Shown here one piece after another: positions 24,265 through 33,331 of a stretch of DNA of 64,000 bases. The notes below the pieces were generated by a model, which was not told the DNA's origin, searched no databases, and was given only the letters and a program-made list of their open reading frames with translations. The DNA comes from Nonomuraea wenchangensis (lineage in GTDB: Bacteria; Actinomycetota; Actinomycetes; Streptosporangiales; Streptosporangiaceae). Location of the stretch: assembly GCF_900111685.1 (NCBI RefSeq), contig NZ_FOHX01000002.1, positions 1-64,000 of the forward strand. Reading direction: 5' to 3'. How positions within the stretch are numbered: position 1 is the stretch's first letter; each line of letters starts with the position of its first letter. The position numbers and the translations under genes are program-made.

Positions 24265-25976
24265 CGCTCGATGCCGGCGTCGCTCTCCGGGCCCGGCAGC
24301 TCGTCCTCGTCGCGGCGGCGGTGGTAGACGGGGTGCGGGTGGTGCATGTCGAACGCGGGGCGTTCGGAGCGGATCACCGGCATGCTGACGAAGTTGTGCC
24401 GGGGCGGCGGGCAGGAGGTGGCCCACTCCAGCGAGTTGCCGAACCCCCACGGGTCGTCCACGGTGACGCGCGGCGCGTGCCGGGCCGTCCACCAGACGTT
24501 GTAGAGGAACGGCAGCGTCGAGATGCCCAGGATGAACGCGCCGACGGAGGAGATCTCGTTGAGCGTGGTGAAACCGTCGATGGCGCTGTAGTCGGCGTAG
24601 CGGCGCGGCATGCCCAGGGCCCCGAGCCAGTGCTGCACCAGGAACGTGACGTGGAAGCCGATGAACAGCAGCCAGAAGTGCCACTTGCCGATGCGGTCGT
24701 TGAGCATCCTGCCTGTCATCTTCGGCCACCAGAAGTAGAACCCGGAGAACATGGCGAACACCACGGTCCCGAACACCACGTAGTGGAAGTGCGCGACGAC
24801 GAAGTAGGAGTCGGTCAGGTGGAAGTCCAGCGGCGGCGAGCCGAGGATGACCCCGGTGAGCCCGCCGAGCAGGAAGGTGACGAGGAACCCGATCGCGAAC
24901 ATCATCGGCGTCTCGAACGTCAGGTAGCCGCGCCACATCGTGCCGACCCAGTTGAAGAACTTCACGCCCGTCGGCACCGCGATGAGGAACGTCATGAACG
25001 AGAAGAACGGCAACAGCACCTGCCCGGTGGCGAACATGTGGTGCGCCCACACCGTCATCGACAGCCCCGCGATGGCCACGGTCGCGCCCACCAGCCCCAC
25101 GTAGCCGAAGATCGGCTTGCGGCTGAAGACCGGGATGACCTCGGTGATGATGCCGAAGAACGGCAGCGCGATGATGTAGACCTCGGGATGGCCGAAGAAC
25201 CAGAACAGGTGCTGCCAGAGCATCGGCCCGCCGCTCGCCGGCTCGTAGACGTGGGTGCCGAGCTTGCGGTCGGCCTCCAGCGCGAGCAGCGCCCCCGTCA
25301 GCACCGGGAACGCCATGAGCACGAGCATGCTGGTCAGCAGCACGTTCCAGGTGAAGATCGACATCCGGAACATGCTCAGGCCCGGCGCCCGCATGCAGAT
25401 GATGGTGGTGAAGAAGTTCACCGAGCCGAGGATCGTGCCGAGACCGGACAACGCCAGGCCCATCACCCACAGGTCGCCGCCGGCCCCATGGCTGTAGGTG
25501 GCGCGCGACAGCGGCGTGTACCCGGTCCAGCCGAAGTCGGGCGAGCCGAAGTTGGTGAAGATGGCGCTGAACACGATCAGCCCGCCGAACAGGAACAGCC
25601 AGTAGCTGACCGCGTTCAGCCGGGGGAAGGCCACGTCCGGCGAGCCGATCTGGAGCGGCATGATCACGTTCGCGAAGCCGGCGAACAGCGGCGTGGCGAA
25701 CAGCAGCAGCATCGCCGTGCCGTGCAGGGTGAAGAGCTGGTTGTACGCCTGCTGGCTCACCACCTGCAGGCCCGGCCGGGCCAGCTCGGCGCGGATGATC
25801 AACGCCATGATCCCGGCCAGGGTGAAGAAGACGAACGACGTGATGAGGTAGAGGTAGCCAATCACCTTGTGGTCGGTGCTCGTCAGCCACGACACGATCA
25901 CCGCGCCCTTGCGGTGGTGGCGCACGGGCGCCAGCGGTGAGGTCAGCGGTTCCTCGCCAGGCCGGTACGTCGTCAT
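24261..25976 (-). CDS. ctaD: Cytochrome c oxidase subunit I
   Basis: A 571-residue protein with twelve helices and oxidase landmarks: [16 protein letters not shown], the CuB and Tyr-His site [25 protein letters not shown] with two CuB His, and [16 protein letters not shown] with the haem a3 and haem a ligands. It reduces O2 to water and pumps protons. ATG 25976 lies seven bases after GGAG; GTG 25982 is in frame. No ctaC, ctaE or qcr genes are near, so this is an isolated and possibly additional copy. Co-translated with a DUF3040 protein. Confidence 0.95.
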   Translation of the reverse strand: MTTYRPGEEPLTSPLAPVRHHRKGAVIVSWLTSTDHKVIGYLYLITSFVFFTLAGIMALIIRAELARPGLQVVSQQAYNQLFTLHGTAMLLLFATPLFAGFANVIMPLQIGSPDVAFPRLNAVSYWLFLFGGLIVFSAIFTNFGSPDFGWTGYTPLSRATYSHGAGGDLWVMGLALSGLGTILGSVNFFTTIICMRAPGLSMFRMSIFTWNVLLTSMLVLMAFPVLTGALLALEADRKLGTHVYEPASGGPMLWQHLFWFFGHPEVYIIALPFFGIITEVIPVFSRKPIFGYVGLVGATVAIAGLSMTVWAHHMFATGQVLLPFFSFMTFLIAVPTGVKFFNWVGTMWRGYLTFETPMMFAIGFLVTFLLGGLTGVILGSPPLDFHLTDSYFVVAHFHYVVFGTVVFAMFSGFYFWWPKMTGRMLNDRIGKWHFWLLFIGFHVTFLVQHWLGALGMPRRYADYSAIDGFTTLNEISSVGAFILGISTLPFLYNVWWTARHAPRVTVDDPWGFGNSLEWATSCPPPRHNFVSMPVIRSERPAFDMHHPHPVYHRRRDEDELPGPESDAGIER

Positions 25977-26048
25977 CGCCACTCTCCGTCATGCGGGCGC
26001 CACGGGTCGAACATCCGGTACCCGTGGCTTCTGACGGGAATCGCCTGA

Positions 26049-27890
26049 TTACCGAGCGCGACCGAAGTCCTTGCGACCGGTTGGGCGGTACTCGACCGTT
26101 CTGAGCTGATGTGAGAGCCAGTCCACCACTTTGGCCACGAAACTGATCCGGTTGGCGACCTGCCGGATCTCGTGGCCCTCGTCGTCGAAGACCAGCGCCT
26201 CACAGGACAGGCCCAGCCCGCGGGCGGCGGCGAGGACCTGCTCGGCCTCGTACAGCGGCACGTTCGTGTCCGCGGCGCCGTGCACCAGCAGGAGCGGGGC
26301 GGCCAGCCGGTCGAGCGCGCGCAGCGGCGACAGGGCGCGCAGCAGGTCGCGGTCGGCCTCCGGATGGCCGTACTCGCCGAAGGCCGCCTCGGCGATCCAC
26401 GGCTCGGTGCGGGCGTAGAAGGTCTCGAAGTCGGCGATGCCCGCCACGCTAACGCCCGCACGGAAGAGACCGGGATGGGCGACCAGCGCGGCCAGGGTCA
26501 GGTAGCCGCCGTACGACCAGCCCATACAGGCCAGCCGGCCAGGATCGGCCAGCCCCAGACGGACCAGCTCGGCCGCGCAGTCGGCCACATCCTCGATGGC
26601 GCGAAAGCGCAACGGGCCGTCGTCGGCGCGGCGGAAGGCACGGCCGTGCCCGCCGGAGCCGCGCACATTGGGGGCGAACACCCCGATCCCGGCGGCCAGC
26701 AGGTTCTGGAACAGCGGATTGAACGTCGGGCGCTCCTCGTCCTCGGGACCGCCGTGCAGGTAGAGCGCGTACGGGGCGGGCCCGGTGACGTGCGGCGGCC
26801 GGTAGAGCCAGGCGGTCAGCTCCAGCCCGTCCCGGGCGCGCAGGCGCACCGGCTCGGCCCCGCCCCCCGCCGGCAGCGGGCCGGCGCCCGCCACCCGCCG
26901 GTAGCGGCCCGTCCCGAGGTCGCACACCAGCACGTGGGACGGCTCCTCCGGGCTTTCGGCGGCGAGCGCGGCCAGGGTGCCGTGCCAGGAGATGCGGGCC
27001 GAGGTGACCACGGCGGCGGGCGGGGGCGGCAACGTCCGCAGCTCGCCCCTGGCCAGGTCCAGGACGTCCAGCTCCGAGCGGCCGTACCGGTTCCAGACCA
27101 GCAGCGCCCGGCGACCGTCCGCGCTCAGCGAGAACCGGTCCAGCTCCGCGTCCTCGCGCTCGGCCAGCACCTGCGCGGGAGCCAGCGCGCCGCGACGGGC
27201 GGCCAGCAGCGCGGCGCGGTCACGGCCGGCGTCGGTGACCAGGTAGGCGGTCCCGCCGTCCGGCGACAGCACGCCGAAATCGGTGGTGCCGGGCAGGCCG
27301 GGCAGCAGCCGCTGCTCCATGCCGTTGGCAAGGTCGGCCACGTACATCCGGCGGGCGCCGCGCGGGCCGCGCCGCAGCAGCATCCTGGAATGGTCGCGAC
27401 TGACCGAGGCCGGCCACAGCAGGTGGCCGGCGGCGATCGGCCGGCGCCCGCCGGTGACGGCGTCCACCAGGACGGCGCTGGTCAGGCCGTCGGCGGCGGT
27501 CTCGGCGACGAGCAGCGTCTCGCCACGGCCGGTCCAGTGCACCATCGACGCCGACCCGCCGGGCGGGGCGGCCAGCGTGCGCAGGTCGCCGCCGTGCGTC
27601 TGCACGGCCTCCACCTGCGTGTGCTCCCCGCCGCCCGGCGCGACCACCACGGCCAGATGCCCGCCCGTGGGCGCCCACCGCACGTCCACGACCGGCTGCG
27701 GCCCGGTGTCCACCGGCCACGCCTCGGCACCGTCCCGCAGCGGCTGAACCCAGACCTTGGGATGGCCGTCACGGTCGCTGACGTAGGCCACGGCGCTGTC
27801 GTCGGGAGCCAGCGCCGGCGCCAGGCAGCTCTCGGCGGTCAGGCTGGCGGGCGAGGGAACGTGGGCGAGCCCGCCCAGGTCCGGCGTCAT
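26049..27890 (-). CDS. S9 family (prolyl oligopeptidase-type) peptidase
   Basis: A 613-residue protein. The N-terminal 350 residues form a beta-propeller with WD40-like blades; the C-terminal alpha/beta-hydrolase has the nucleophile in MGWSYGGYLTL near 455, Asp in VHGAADTNVP near 540 and His in FDDEGHEI near 570. Such enzymes cut short peptides after Pro or release acylated residues; no signal peptide. It is the third gene of an operon, 7 bp after an asparagine-synthase-like gene, and takes the place of the peptidase found in N-acetylglutaminylglutamine amide gene sets. A role in degrading a related amide dipeptide is inferred. Confidence 0.88.
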   Translation of the reverse strand: MTPDLGGLAHVPSPASLTAESCLAPALAPDDSAVAYVSDRDGHPKVWVQPLRDGAEAWPVDTGPQPVVDVRWAPTGGHLAVVVAPGGGEHTQVEAVQTHGGDLRTLAAPPGGSASMVHWTGRGETLLVAETAADGLTSAVLVDAVTGGRRPIAAGHLLWPASVSRDHSRMLLRRGPRGARRMYVADLANGMEQRLLPGLPGTTDFGVLSPDGGTAYLVTDAGRDRAALLAARRGALAPAQVLAEREDAELDRFSLSADGRRALLVWNRYGRSELDVLDLARGELRTLPPPPAAVVTSARISWHGTLAALAAESPEEPSHVLVCDLGTGRYRRVAGAGPLPAGGGAEPVRLRARDGLELTAWLYRPPHVTGPAPYALYLHGGPEDEERPTFNPLFQNLLAAGIGVFAPNVRGSGGHGRAFRRADDGPLRFRAIEDVADCAAELVRLGLADPGRLACMGWSYGGYLTLAALVAHPGLFRAGVSVAGIADFETFYARTEPWIAEAAFGEYGHPEADRDLLRALSPLRALDRLAAPLLLVHGAADTNVPLYEAEQVLAAARGLGLSCEALVFDDEGHEIRQVANRISFVAKVVDWLSHQLRTVEYRPTGRKDFGRAR

Positions 27891-27897
27891 GCGCCCG

Positions 27898-29685
27898 TCA
27901 TACCCCCTGTGCCTGGAGCCACAGTTCGAGCAGGCCGAGCTGCCAGAGCGGGTTCACGCCGGTCGGTGTGCCGTCGGCATCGGGGTCGGCGAGCAGGCGG
28001 GCGACGTAGTCGGGGCGGAACAGGCCGCGCTCGCGGGCCGCGCGGCTGGTCAGCGCGTCGCGCACCAGGTCCAGGACGCGCCCGTCCACGTGCCGGATGG
28101 CCGGGACGGGGAAGTAGCCCTTGGGCCGGTCGATGACGTCGGCGGGCAGCAGGCGGCGGGCGGCGTCCTTGAGCACGCCCTTGCCGCCGTGCGCCAGCTT
28201 CAGCTCGGCGGGGCAGGCCGCGGCCAGCTCGACCAGCTCATGGTCCAGGAACGGGGTGCGGGCCTCCAGCCCGTGCGCCATGGTCATGTTGTCCACCCGT
28301 TTGACCGGGTCGTCCACCAGCATGGCGGTGGTCTCCAGGCGCAGCACGGCGTCGAGTGCGGTGTCGGCGCCCGGCCTGGCCAGGTGCTCGCGGACGAAAG
28401 CGCCGCTCGCGTCGTGGTCCAGCAGGCGCCCGGACGCGAGGACGCGGGCCAGCTCGCCGTGCGGGCGGTCGAAGAACTCGCGGGCGTAGACCTCGGCGGC
28501 CCGCTCGCGCGGCACGTCCGCCAGCGGCGGGAACCAGCGGTAGCCGGCGAACACCTCGTCGGCGCCCTGGCCAGACTGCACCACCTTGACGTGCTGGGAG
28601 ACCTCCTCCGACAGCAGGTAGAAGGCGACGCAGTCGTGGCTGACCATCGGCTCGCTCATGGCCCGCACCGCCTGCTCCAGGCCGTCGAGGAGGCGGGCGT
28701 CGGGGATGCGGATGCGGTGGTGGGCGGTGCCGAAGCGCTCGGCCACCATGTCGGAGTAGGCGAACTCGTCGCCCTTCTCACCGCCCGCCGACTCGAAGCC
28801 GATGCTGAACGTGGCCAGCCCCTCCTGCCCCTGCTCGGCCAGCAGCGCCACGATGAGGCTGGAGTCCAGGCCGCCGGACAGCAGCACGCCAACCGGCACG
28901 TCGGCCACCATGCGGCGGCGCACGGCCGTGCGCAGCGCGTCCAGGACGGCCCGCCGCCACTCCTCGGCGTCGAGCCCGGCGTGCTCGGGCAGCGCGCCAC
29001 GGGTGTAGGGCGGGTCCCAGTAGCGGTGCTCGCGGCTGGTGCCGTCCGGCTCGACCACGCGGACGGTCGCGGCGGGCAGCTTGCGCACCCCGGCGAGGAT
29101 CGTACGCTCGCCCGGCACCAGCGCGTGGAAGGTCATGTAGTGGTGCAGGGCCACCGGATCGACACTGGTGTCCACGTCGCCGGCGGCCAGCAGGGCGGGC
29201 AGTGAGGAGGCGAAGCGCAGCCGGCGGCCGTCCTCGGCCAGGTACATCGGCTTGATGCCAAGCCGGTCACGGCCCAGCACCACGCGGCCGGTGTCGCGTT
29301 CGACGACGGCGAAGGCGAACATGCCCTTGAAGCGCTCGACGCAGGCGGTGCCCCATCGGTGGTACGCCTTCATCAGCACCTCGGTGTCGGAGGTGGAGTA
29401 GAAGCGGTAGCCGTCGCGGCGCAGCTCGTCGCGGAGCTCCGCGTAGTTGTACAGGCAGCCGTTGAACACCACGGCCAGCCCCAGCTCGCCGTCCACCATC
29501 GGCTGGGCCGCCTTGTCCGACAGGTCGATGATCTTCAGGCGGCGGTGGCCCAGCGCGACCGGGCCCTGTGACCACAATCCCGAGCCGTCCGGCCCTCGGT
29601 CGTGCATCGCCTCCGTCATCCGGTCCACCGCGGCGATGTCCGCCTCCTCGTCGTCGAAGCGGATCTCACCGCACAGGCCGCACAT
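27898..29685 (-). CDS. Asparagine synthase-like amidotransferase (N-acetylglutaminylglutamine amidotransferase-like)
   Basis: A 595-residue class II glutamine amidotransferase. Cys2 of MCGLCGE is the nucleophile; DRGPDGSG and NGCLYNYAELRDEL are typical; the synthetase domain has the PP-loop VLLSGGLDSS near 263 and GQGADEVFAGY near 370. Sequence style (MCGLCGEIRFDDEEAD, MTEAMHDRGPDG) resembles enzymes that amidate the N-acetylglutaminylglutamine osmolyte rather than housekeeping AsnB; this subfamily call is from memory. It lies 21 bp after a carboxylate-amine ligase and 7 bp before an S9 peptidase. The three probably make and recycle an amidated dipeptide-like compound. Confidence 0.82.
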   Translation of the reverse strand: MCGLCGEIRFDDEEADIAAVDRMTEAMHDRGPDGSGLWSQGPVALGHRRLKIIDLSDKAAQPMVDGELGLAVVFNGCLYNYAELRDELRRDGYRFYSTSDTEVLMKAYHRWGTACVERFKGMFAFAVVERDTGRVVLGRDRLGIKPMYLAEDGRRLRFASSLPALLAAGDVDTSVDPVALHHYMTFHALVPGERTILAGVRKLPAATVRVVEPDGTSREHRYWDPPYTRGALPEHAGLDAEEWRRAVLDALRTAVRRRMVADVPVGVLLSGGLDSSLIVALLAEQGQEGLATFSIGFESAGGEKGDEFAYSDMVAERFGTAHHRIRIPDARLLDGLEQAVRAMSEPMVSHDCVAFYLLSEEVSQHVKVVQSGQGADEVFAGYRWFPPLADVPRERAAEVYAREFFDRPHGELARVLASGRLLDHDASGAFVREHLARPGADTALDAVLRLETTAMLVDDPVKRVDNMTMAHGLEARTPFLDHELVELAAACPAELKLAHGGKGVLKDAARRLLPADVIDRPKGYFPVPAIRHVDGRVLDLVRDALTSRAARERGLFRPDYVARLLADPDADGTPTGVNPLWQLGLLELWLQAQGV

Positions 29686-29706
29686 GATGAAAGAACCTCC
29701 TTGTCG

Positions 29707-30945
29707 TCAGACCGCCGGCCGATGATCGGGCCGGGGGTCGGTTCGGTGGACGGTCTGATGGTCAGGCCGCTGGTCGGGCCTTGGGTCGATCTGGTCTCCG
29801 GGCTGGGGGGCGGGCGGGTCCGGGGCCCAGTCGGAGGAGCGGGTCTCCGCCAGCAGGAGGTCCACGACGTCCTCCAGGCGGCCACGCCGGGCATGGGCCG
29901 ACCGCTGCCGCGCCGCCGAGCTGCCCCGCGCCGGCGCCTGCCGCGCCAGCGCCGAGACCAGCTCCCAGTCGCCTGCCTCCGCGAGGTGCGGGCGCGCCCG
30001 GTCGAGCAGGCGCGCGATCACCTCGGCCGCCGGGCGCGGCACCCCCTCCACCGGGTCGACCAGCTCGCCCTCCAGCCCCGAGCGCGCCGCCTGCCAGGTC
30101 GCCGCGCGCACCGGCTCCAGGCGCACCTCGCGCCCGGTGCCCCGGCGGGCCGCCTCCAGCTCGGTGGCGACCAGCGCCCGGAACAGCCCGGCGATCAGCA
30201 CGACGTCCGCCAGCCGCGGGCAGGAGTCGCAGATGCGCAGCTCCACGGTGGGCAGGTGGCAGGAGGGCCGGATGTCGAAGTAGATCATCCCGGGGTCGGC
30301 GATCACCCCGGAGCGGATCAGCCCGTCGACCATCTGCTGGTAGTCGGCGGCCGAGCCGTAACACGCCATCGGGCCGGTGGTGGGCCAGCGCCGCCACACC
30401 AGGGTGCGGTAGCTGGCGTAGCCGGTGTCGGCGCCGTCCCAGAACGGGGAGCTGGCGCTGAGCGCCAGCAGCGGCGGCAGCCACGGGGCGAGCCGGTGCG
30501 CGACGGCCACGGCCAGCTCCCGGTCGCGCACCTCGGCGTGCACGTGCATGCCGCAGATGAGCTGCTCGCGGGTGAGCACCTGGAAGTCGATGAGCATCCG
30601 CTCGTAGCGGGGGTCGGGGAAGATCTTGAGCTGGTCCTCGTCCACGAGCTGGGGGCTGCCCGCGGCCACGACGCCGAGGCCGAGCGCCTCCGCCTCGCGG
30701 ACCAGCGCGGCGCGCATGCCGCACAGGTCGCGGGCCAGCTCGGTCAGGGCGCGGAAGGGCAAGCTGTTGGACTCCACCATCGAGCGCTGCAGCTCGTGCG
30801 TGAAGCGGGCAGGGGGCAGTGCCTCCAGCAGCAGTCCCGACCGGGCCGCCAGGTGGCGCGTCCGCAGGTCCACGACGTGGAACTCCTCCTCCACCCCTAC
30901 TTTGATGGGCTCTCCTGGCTCTGGCACGGCCATCACCCCCGACAT
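29707..30945 (-). CDS. Carboxylate-amine ligase (YbdK/GCS2 family)
   Basis: A 412-residue protein of the type 2 glutamate-cysteine ligase-like family. VGVEEEFHVVD at residues 16-26 and CGMHVHAEV near 135 are the metal/ATP-binding signatures; DIRPSCHLPTVELRICDSCP continues the barrel. Family members form a peptide-type bond between a carboxylate and an amine using ATP. The last 30 residues are an odd Arg-Pro-Asp-rich tail (PRPDQRPDHQ, DPRPDHRPAV). It is first in an operon with the amidotransferase and S9 peptidase. The substrate is unknown; glutamate or glutamine is plausible from context. Two starts are possible (30945, 30933). Confidence 0.82.
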   Translation of the reverse strand: MSGVMAVPEPGEPIKVGVEEEFHVVDLRTRHLAARSGLLLEALPPARFTHELQRSMVESNSLPFRALTELARDLCGMRAALVREAEALGLGVVAAGSPQLVDEDQLKIFPDPRYERMLIDFQVLTREQLICGMHVHAEVRDRELAVAVAHRLAPWLPPLLALSASSPFWDGADTGYASYRTLVWRRWPTTGPMACYGSAADYQQMVDGLIRSGVIADPGMIYFDIRPSCHLPTVELRICDSCPRLADVVLIAGLFRALVATELEAARRGTGREVRLEPVRAATWQAARSGLEGELVDPVEGVPRPAAEVIARLLDRARPHLAEAGDWELVSALARQAPARGSSAARQRSAHARRGRLEDVVDLLLAETRSSDWAPDPPAPQPGDQIDPRPDQRPDHQTVHRTDPRPDHRPAV

Positions 30946-31005
30946 TGCGCCCTAAAGGGTGACACTCCCCCATAAATCGCAGGTTTAGCATCGTCCTTCA
31001 TGGCC

Positions 31006-31011
31006 TAGACT
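31006..31011 (+). promoter_or_regulatory. -10 box of acyltransferase gene, probable leaderless start
   Basis: TAGACT followed by seven bases and ATG 31019, with no ribosome-binding site. The 73-bp gap also carries the promoter of the divergent ligase operon. Confidence 0.55.
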
Positions 31012-31018
31012 CCGACGA

Positions 31019-32134
31019 ATGTCCTTGCCCCCTGCCCGGCTGGCCTGGCTGGACGCCCTCCGGGGGCCGGCGGCGCTGGCCGTGACCGCGCACCACGGCG
31101 GCTGGACCTTCGTCCCCGCCCTCTACGCCGTCGTCGACGCGCGCGTCGATCTGGGCACGTGGGGGGTGTTCCTGTTCTTCCTGGTGAGCGGCTACATCAT
31201 CCCCGCCTCGCTGGAGCGGCGCGGCGACGTACGCGCCTTCTGGACCGGGCGGGCCTTCCGCCTCCTCCCGCTCCTGCTCACGGCCTGCTGCGCGGCGCTC
31301 CTGCTGGCCGCCGCAGGGCTGGTCCCGCCCGCCTCCGGGCTCGACTCCCGCCCGCTCCTCCTCGTCGCGCTCGGCAACGTGGCGATGCTCCAGGAGCTGC
31401 TCAACCTGCCCGCCGTCGTCTCCGTGACCTGGACGCTGTCGTACGAGATGGCGTTCTACCTCATCAGCGTGGCCCTCTACGTGACCGGCCAGGCCCGCAG
31501 GTCAGCGGGGATCTCCCTGGCACTGGCGGTCGCCGCCGTGCCCTTGGGGCTGCTCTTACCGCGGGCCGCGATCGGCCGCGGCGACCTGCTCGCCGCGCTG
31601 CTCGGCCTCGCCGTGGTGGCCGCCGTCGTGGTGACCGCGCTGGCCGGCGGCCGGGCCCGTACGGCGGCCGCCGTCACGGGCGGCCTGCTCGGCCTCGCGC
31701 TGGTGGTCGCCGGCAGCCGGGGCGGCACCTGGCAGGGCGTGATCATCCTGGCGGCCATGTTCGCGGGCACCGCCGTCTACCGGGCCGAACGCGGGGAGAT
31801 CCCGTGGCGGGCGGCGGCCGTCGCCGTGGCGGCCGTGCTCGGCTGCGGGATCCCGGCCAAGGACGACCCCGGCTGGGCGCCGGCGCTCGTGCTGGCCTTC
31901 GCCGCGTTCGGGCTGGCGTTCGCGCTGCGCGGGCGGGCCTTCCCGCGCTGGCTGACCTGGCTCGGCGTGGTCAGCTTCTCGCTCTACCTGCTGCATCCGC
32001 TCCTGCTGCACCTCGCGCCCAATCTGGGGGTGTACTACCTGGTGCTGGTCCCGTTGAGCGGGGTGACGTACCGGCTGATCGAGGCGCCGGCGCAGCGGCT
32101 GGGACGGCGGCTGCGCCAGCCGGAGAACGCCTAG
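31019..32134 (+). CDS. Acyltransferase 3-family membrane protein
   Basis: A 371-residue protein with about ten helices. Family motifs: LAWLDALRG at the N-terminus, FFLVSGYIIPASLERRGDVR and VTWTLSYEMAFYLI. Such proteins O-acylate cell-surface sugars, antibiotics or lipids using acyl-CoA. The catalytic His usual after the first helix is probably in VTAHHGGW. It is clearly a paralogue of the protein encoded at 58144-59319. ATG 31019 starts directly after a -10 box. The stop TAG is itself part of the -10 box of the next gene. Confidence 0.85.
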   Translation: MSLPPARLAWLDALRGPAALAVTAHHGGWTFVPALYAVVDARVDLGTWGVFLFFLVSGYIIPASLERRGDVRAFWTGRAFRLLPLLLTACCAALLLAAAGLVPPASGLDSRPLLLVALGNVAMLQELLNLPAVVSVTWTLSYEMAFYLISVALYVTGQARRSAGISLALAVAAVPLGLLLPRAAIGRGDLLAALLGLAVVAAVVVTALAGGRARTAAAVTGGLLGLALVVAGSRGGTWQGVIILAAMFAGTAVYRAERGEIPWRAAAVAVAAVLGCGIPAKDDPGWAPALVLAFAAFGLAFALRGRAFPRWLTWLGVVSFSLYLLHPLLLHLAPNLGVYYLVLVPLSGVTYRLIEAPAQRLGRRLRQPENA

Positions 32135-32137
32135 ATT
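32132..32137 (+). promoter_or_regulatory. -10 box inside the stop codon of the upstream gene
   Basis: TAGATT begins with the stop codon of the acyltransferase gene and is followed by six bases and ATG 32144. No Shine-Dalgarno is present, so the next gene probably has its own leaderless transcript although only 9 bp separate the genes. Confidence 0.5.
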
Positions 32138-32143
32138 GTCCCC

Positions 32144-33277
32144 ATGCCCCTGACCCTCCGCGACCTCAACCGCGCCACCCTGGCCCGGCAGCTCCTGCTG
32201 CGCCGGGAGGCGCTGGACGTCGCCCCCGCGGTCCGCCGCCTGGTCGGGCTGCAGGCGCAGCAGCCCGCCTCGCCCTACCTCGCGCTCTGGAACCGGCTCG
32301 CCGGGTTCGACCCGGCCGCGCTGGACGCGGCGTTCGCCGGCGGCTCGCTGGTGAAGGCCACGCTCATGCGGATCACCCTGCACGTGGTGCACGCCGACGA
32401 CCATCCGGCCATGCACCTCGCCCTGCGGCGCACGCTGCGGGGCTCACGGCTCGGCGACCGGCGCTTCGCCGAGACCGGCCTCACGCCCGCCGAGGCCGAC
32501 GCTCTGGTGCCGGACCTGCTGGCCTTCGCCGCCGACCGGCCGCGTACGGGCGCCGAGATCGAGGCGTGGATCGCCGAGCGCGCCCCCCTCTCACCGAGGA
32601 ACGTGCTGCGGGTGATGCGCTCGATCGCGCCGCTGCGGCACGCGCCGACCGGCGGGGCGTGGTCGTTCGGGCCGCGGCCCGCTTACCTGGCCGCCCGGGC
32701 GGGCTCCGTCCCCGGGGACGAGGACGACTGCCTGCGGGAGCTCGTCCTGCGCTACCTGGAGGCGTTCGGGCCCGCGTCGGTGCTGGACGTGGCCCAGTTC
32801 GCGATGGTCCACCGGCCACGGGCGCGCGCGGCGCTCCAGACGCTGTCCGACCGGCTGGAGCGCCTGGAGGGGCCGGACGGCACGGAGCTGTACGACGTCC
32901 CGGGGGCGCCGCGGCCCGGCGGGGACACGCCCGCCCCGCCCCGGCTCATGGCCATGTGGGACAACCTGCTGCTCGCCTACGCCGACCGGGCCCGCGTCAT
33001 CCCGCCCGCGTACCGCAAGCTCGTGATCCGCGCCAACGGCGACGTCCTGCCCACGCTGCTCGTGGACGGTCACGTGGCCGGGGTGTGGCGGCCTGCGGAG
33101 GGCGGCATCGAGGCGTCCGCCTTCCACCCCCTGCCCGAGGAGACGTGGGACGGGCTCGCCGCCGAGGCCAGGGAGCTGCTGGCGCTGCTGGCCGGCCGCG
33201 ACCCGCGCGTCTACCTGAGTTACGCCCGCTGGTGGGGCGCCCTGCCGGCGGCCGAGGTACGGGTCCTGCCGGCCTGA
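32144..33277 (+). CDS. AlkZ-like winged-helix DNA glycosylase family protein (HTH_42)
   Basis: A 377-residue protein of the winged-helix HTH_42 family. The motif QxQ near residue 37 (RRLVGLQAQQPASPY) is the catalytic signature of AlkZ, the enzyme that unhooks azinomycin interstrand cross-links; E. coli YcaQ has QxD instead. Later conserved pieces are LMAMWDNLLLAYADRARV and VDGHVAGVW. It therefore probably repairs bulky alkylation adducts or protects against a genotoxic metabolite. No biosynthetic cluster for such a compound is visible. Probably leaderless from TAGATT. Confidence 0.82.
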   Translation: MPLTLRDLNRATLARQLLLRREALDVAPAVRRLVGLQAQQPASPYLALWNRLAGFDPAALDAAFAGGSLVKATLMRITLHVVHADDHPAMHLALRRTLRGSRLGDRRFAETGLTPAEADALVPDLLAFAADRPRTGAEIEAWIAERAPLSPRNVLRVMRSIAPLRHAPTGGAWSFGPRPAYLAARAGSVPGDEDDCLRELVLRYLEAFGPASVLDVAQFAMVHRPRARAALQTLSDRLERLEGPDGTELYDVPGAPRPGGDTPAPPRLMAMWDNLLLAYADRARVIPPAYRKLVIRANGDVLPTLLVDGHVAGVWRPAEGGIEASAFHPLPEETWDGLAAEARELLALLAGRDPRVYLSYARWWGALPAAEVRVLPA

Positions 33278-33331
33278 CCGCGTTTGGCCCGCCCGTGGCG
33301 GGGCACCGGGGCGGTCGCTGGGAGGAGTGGG

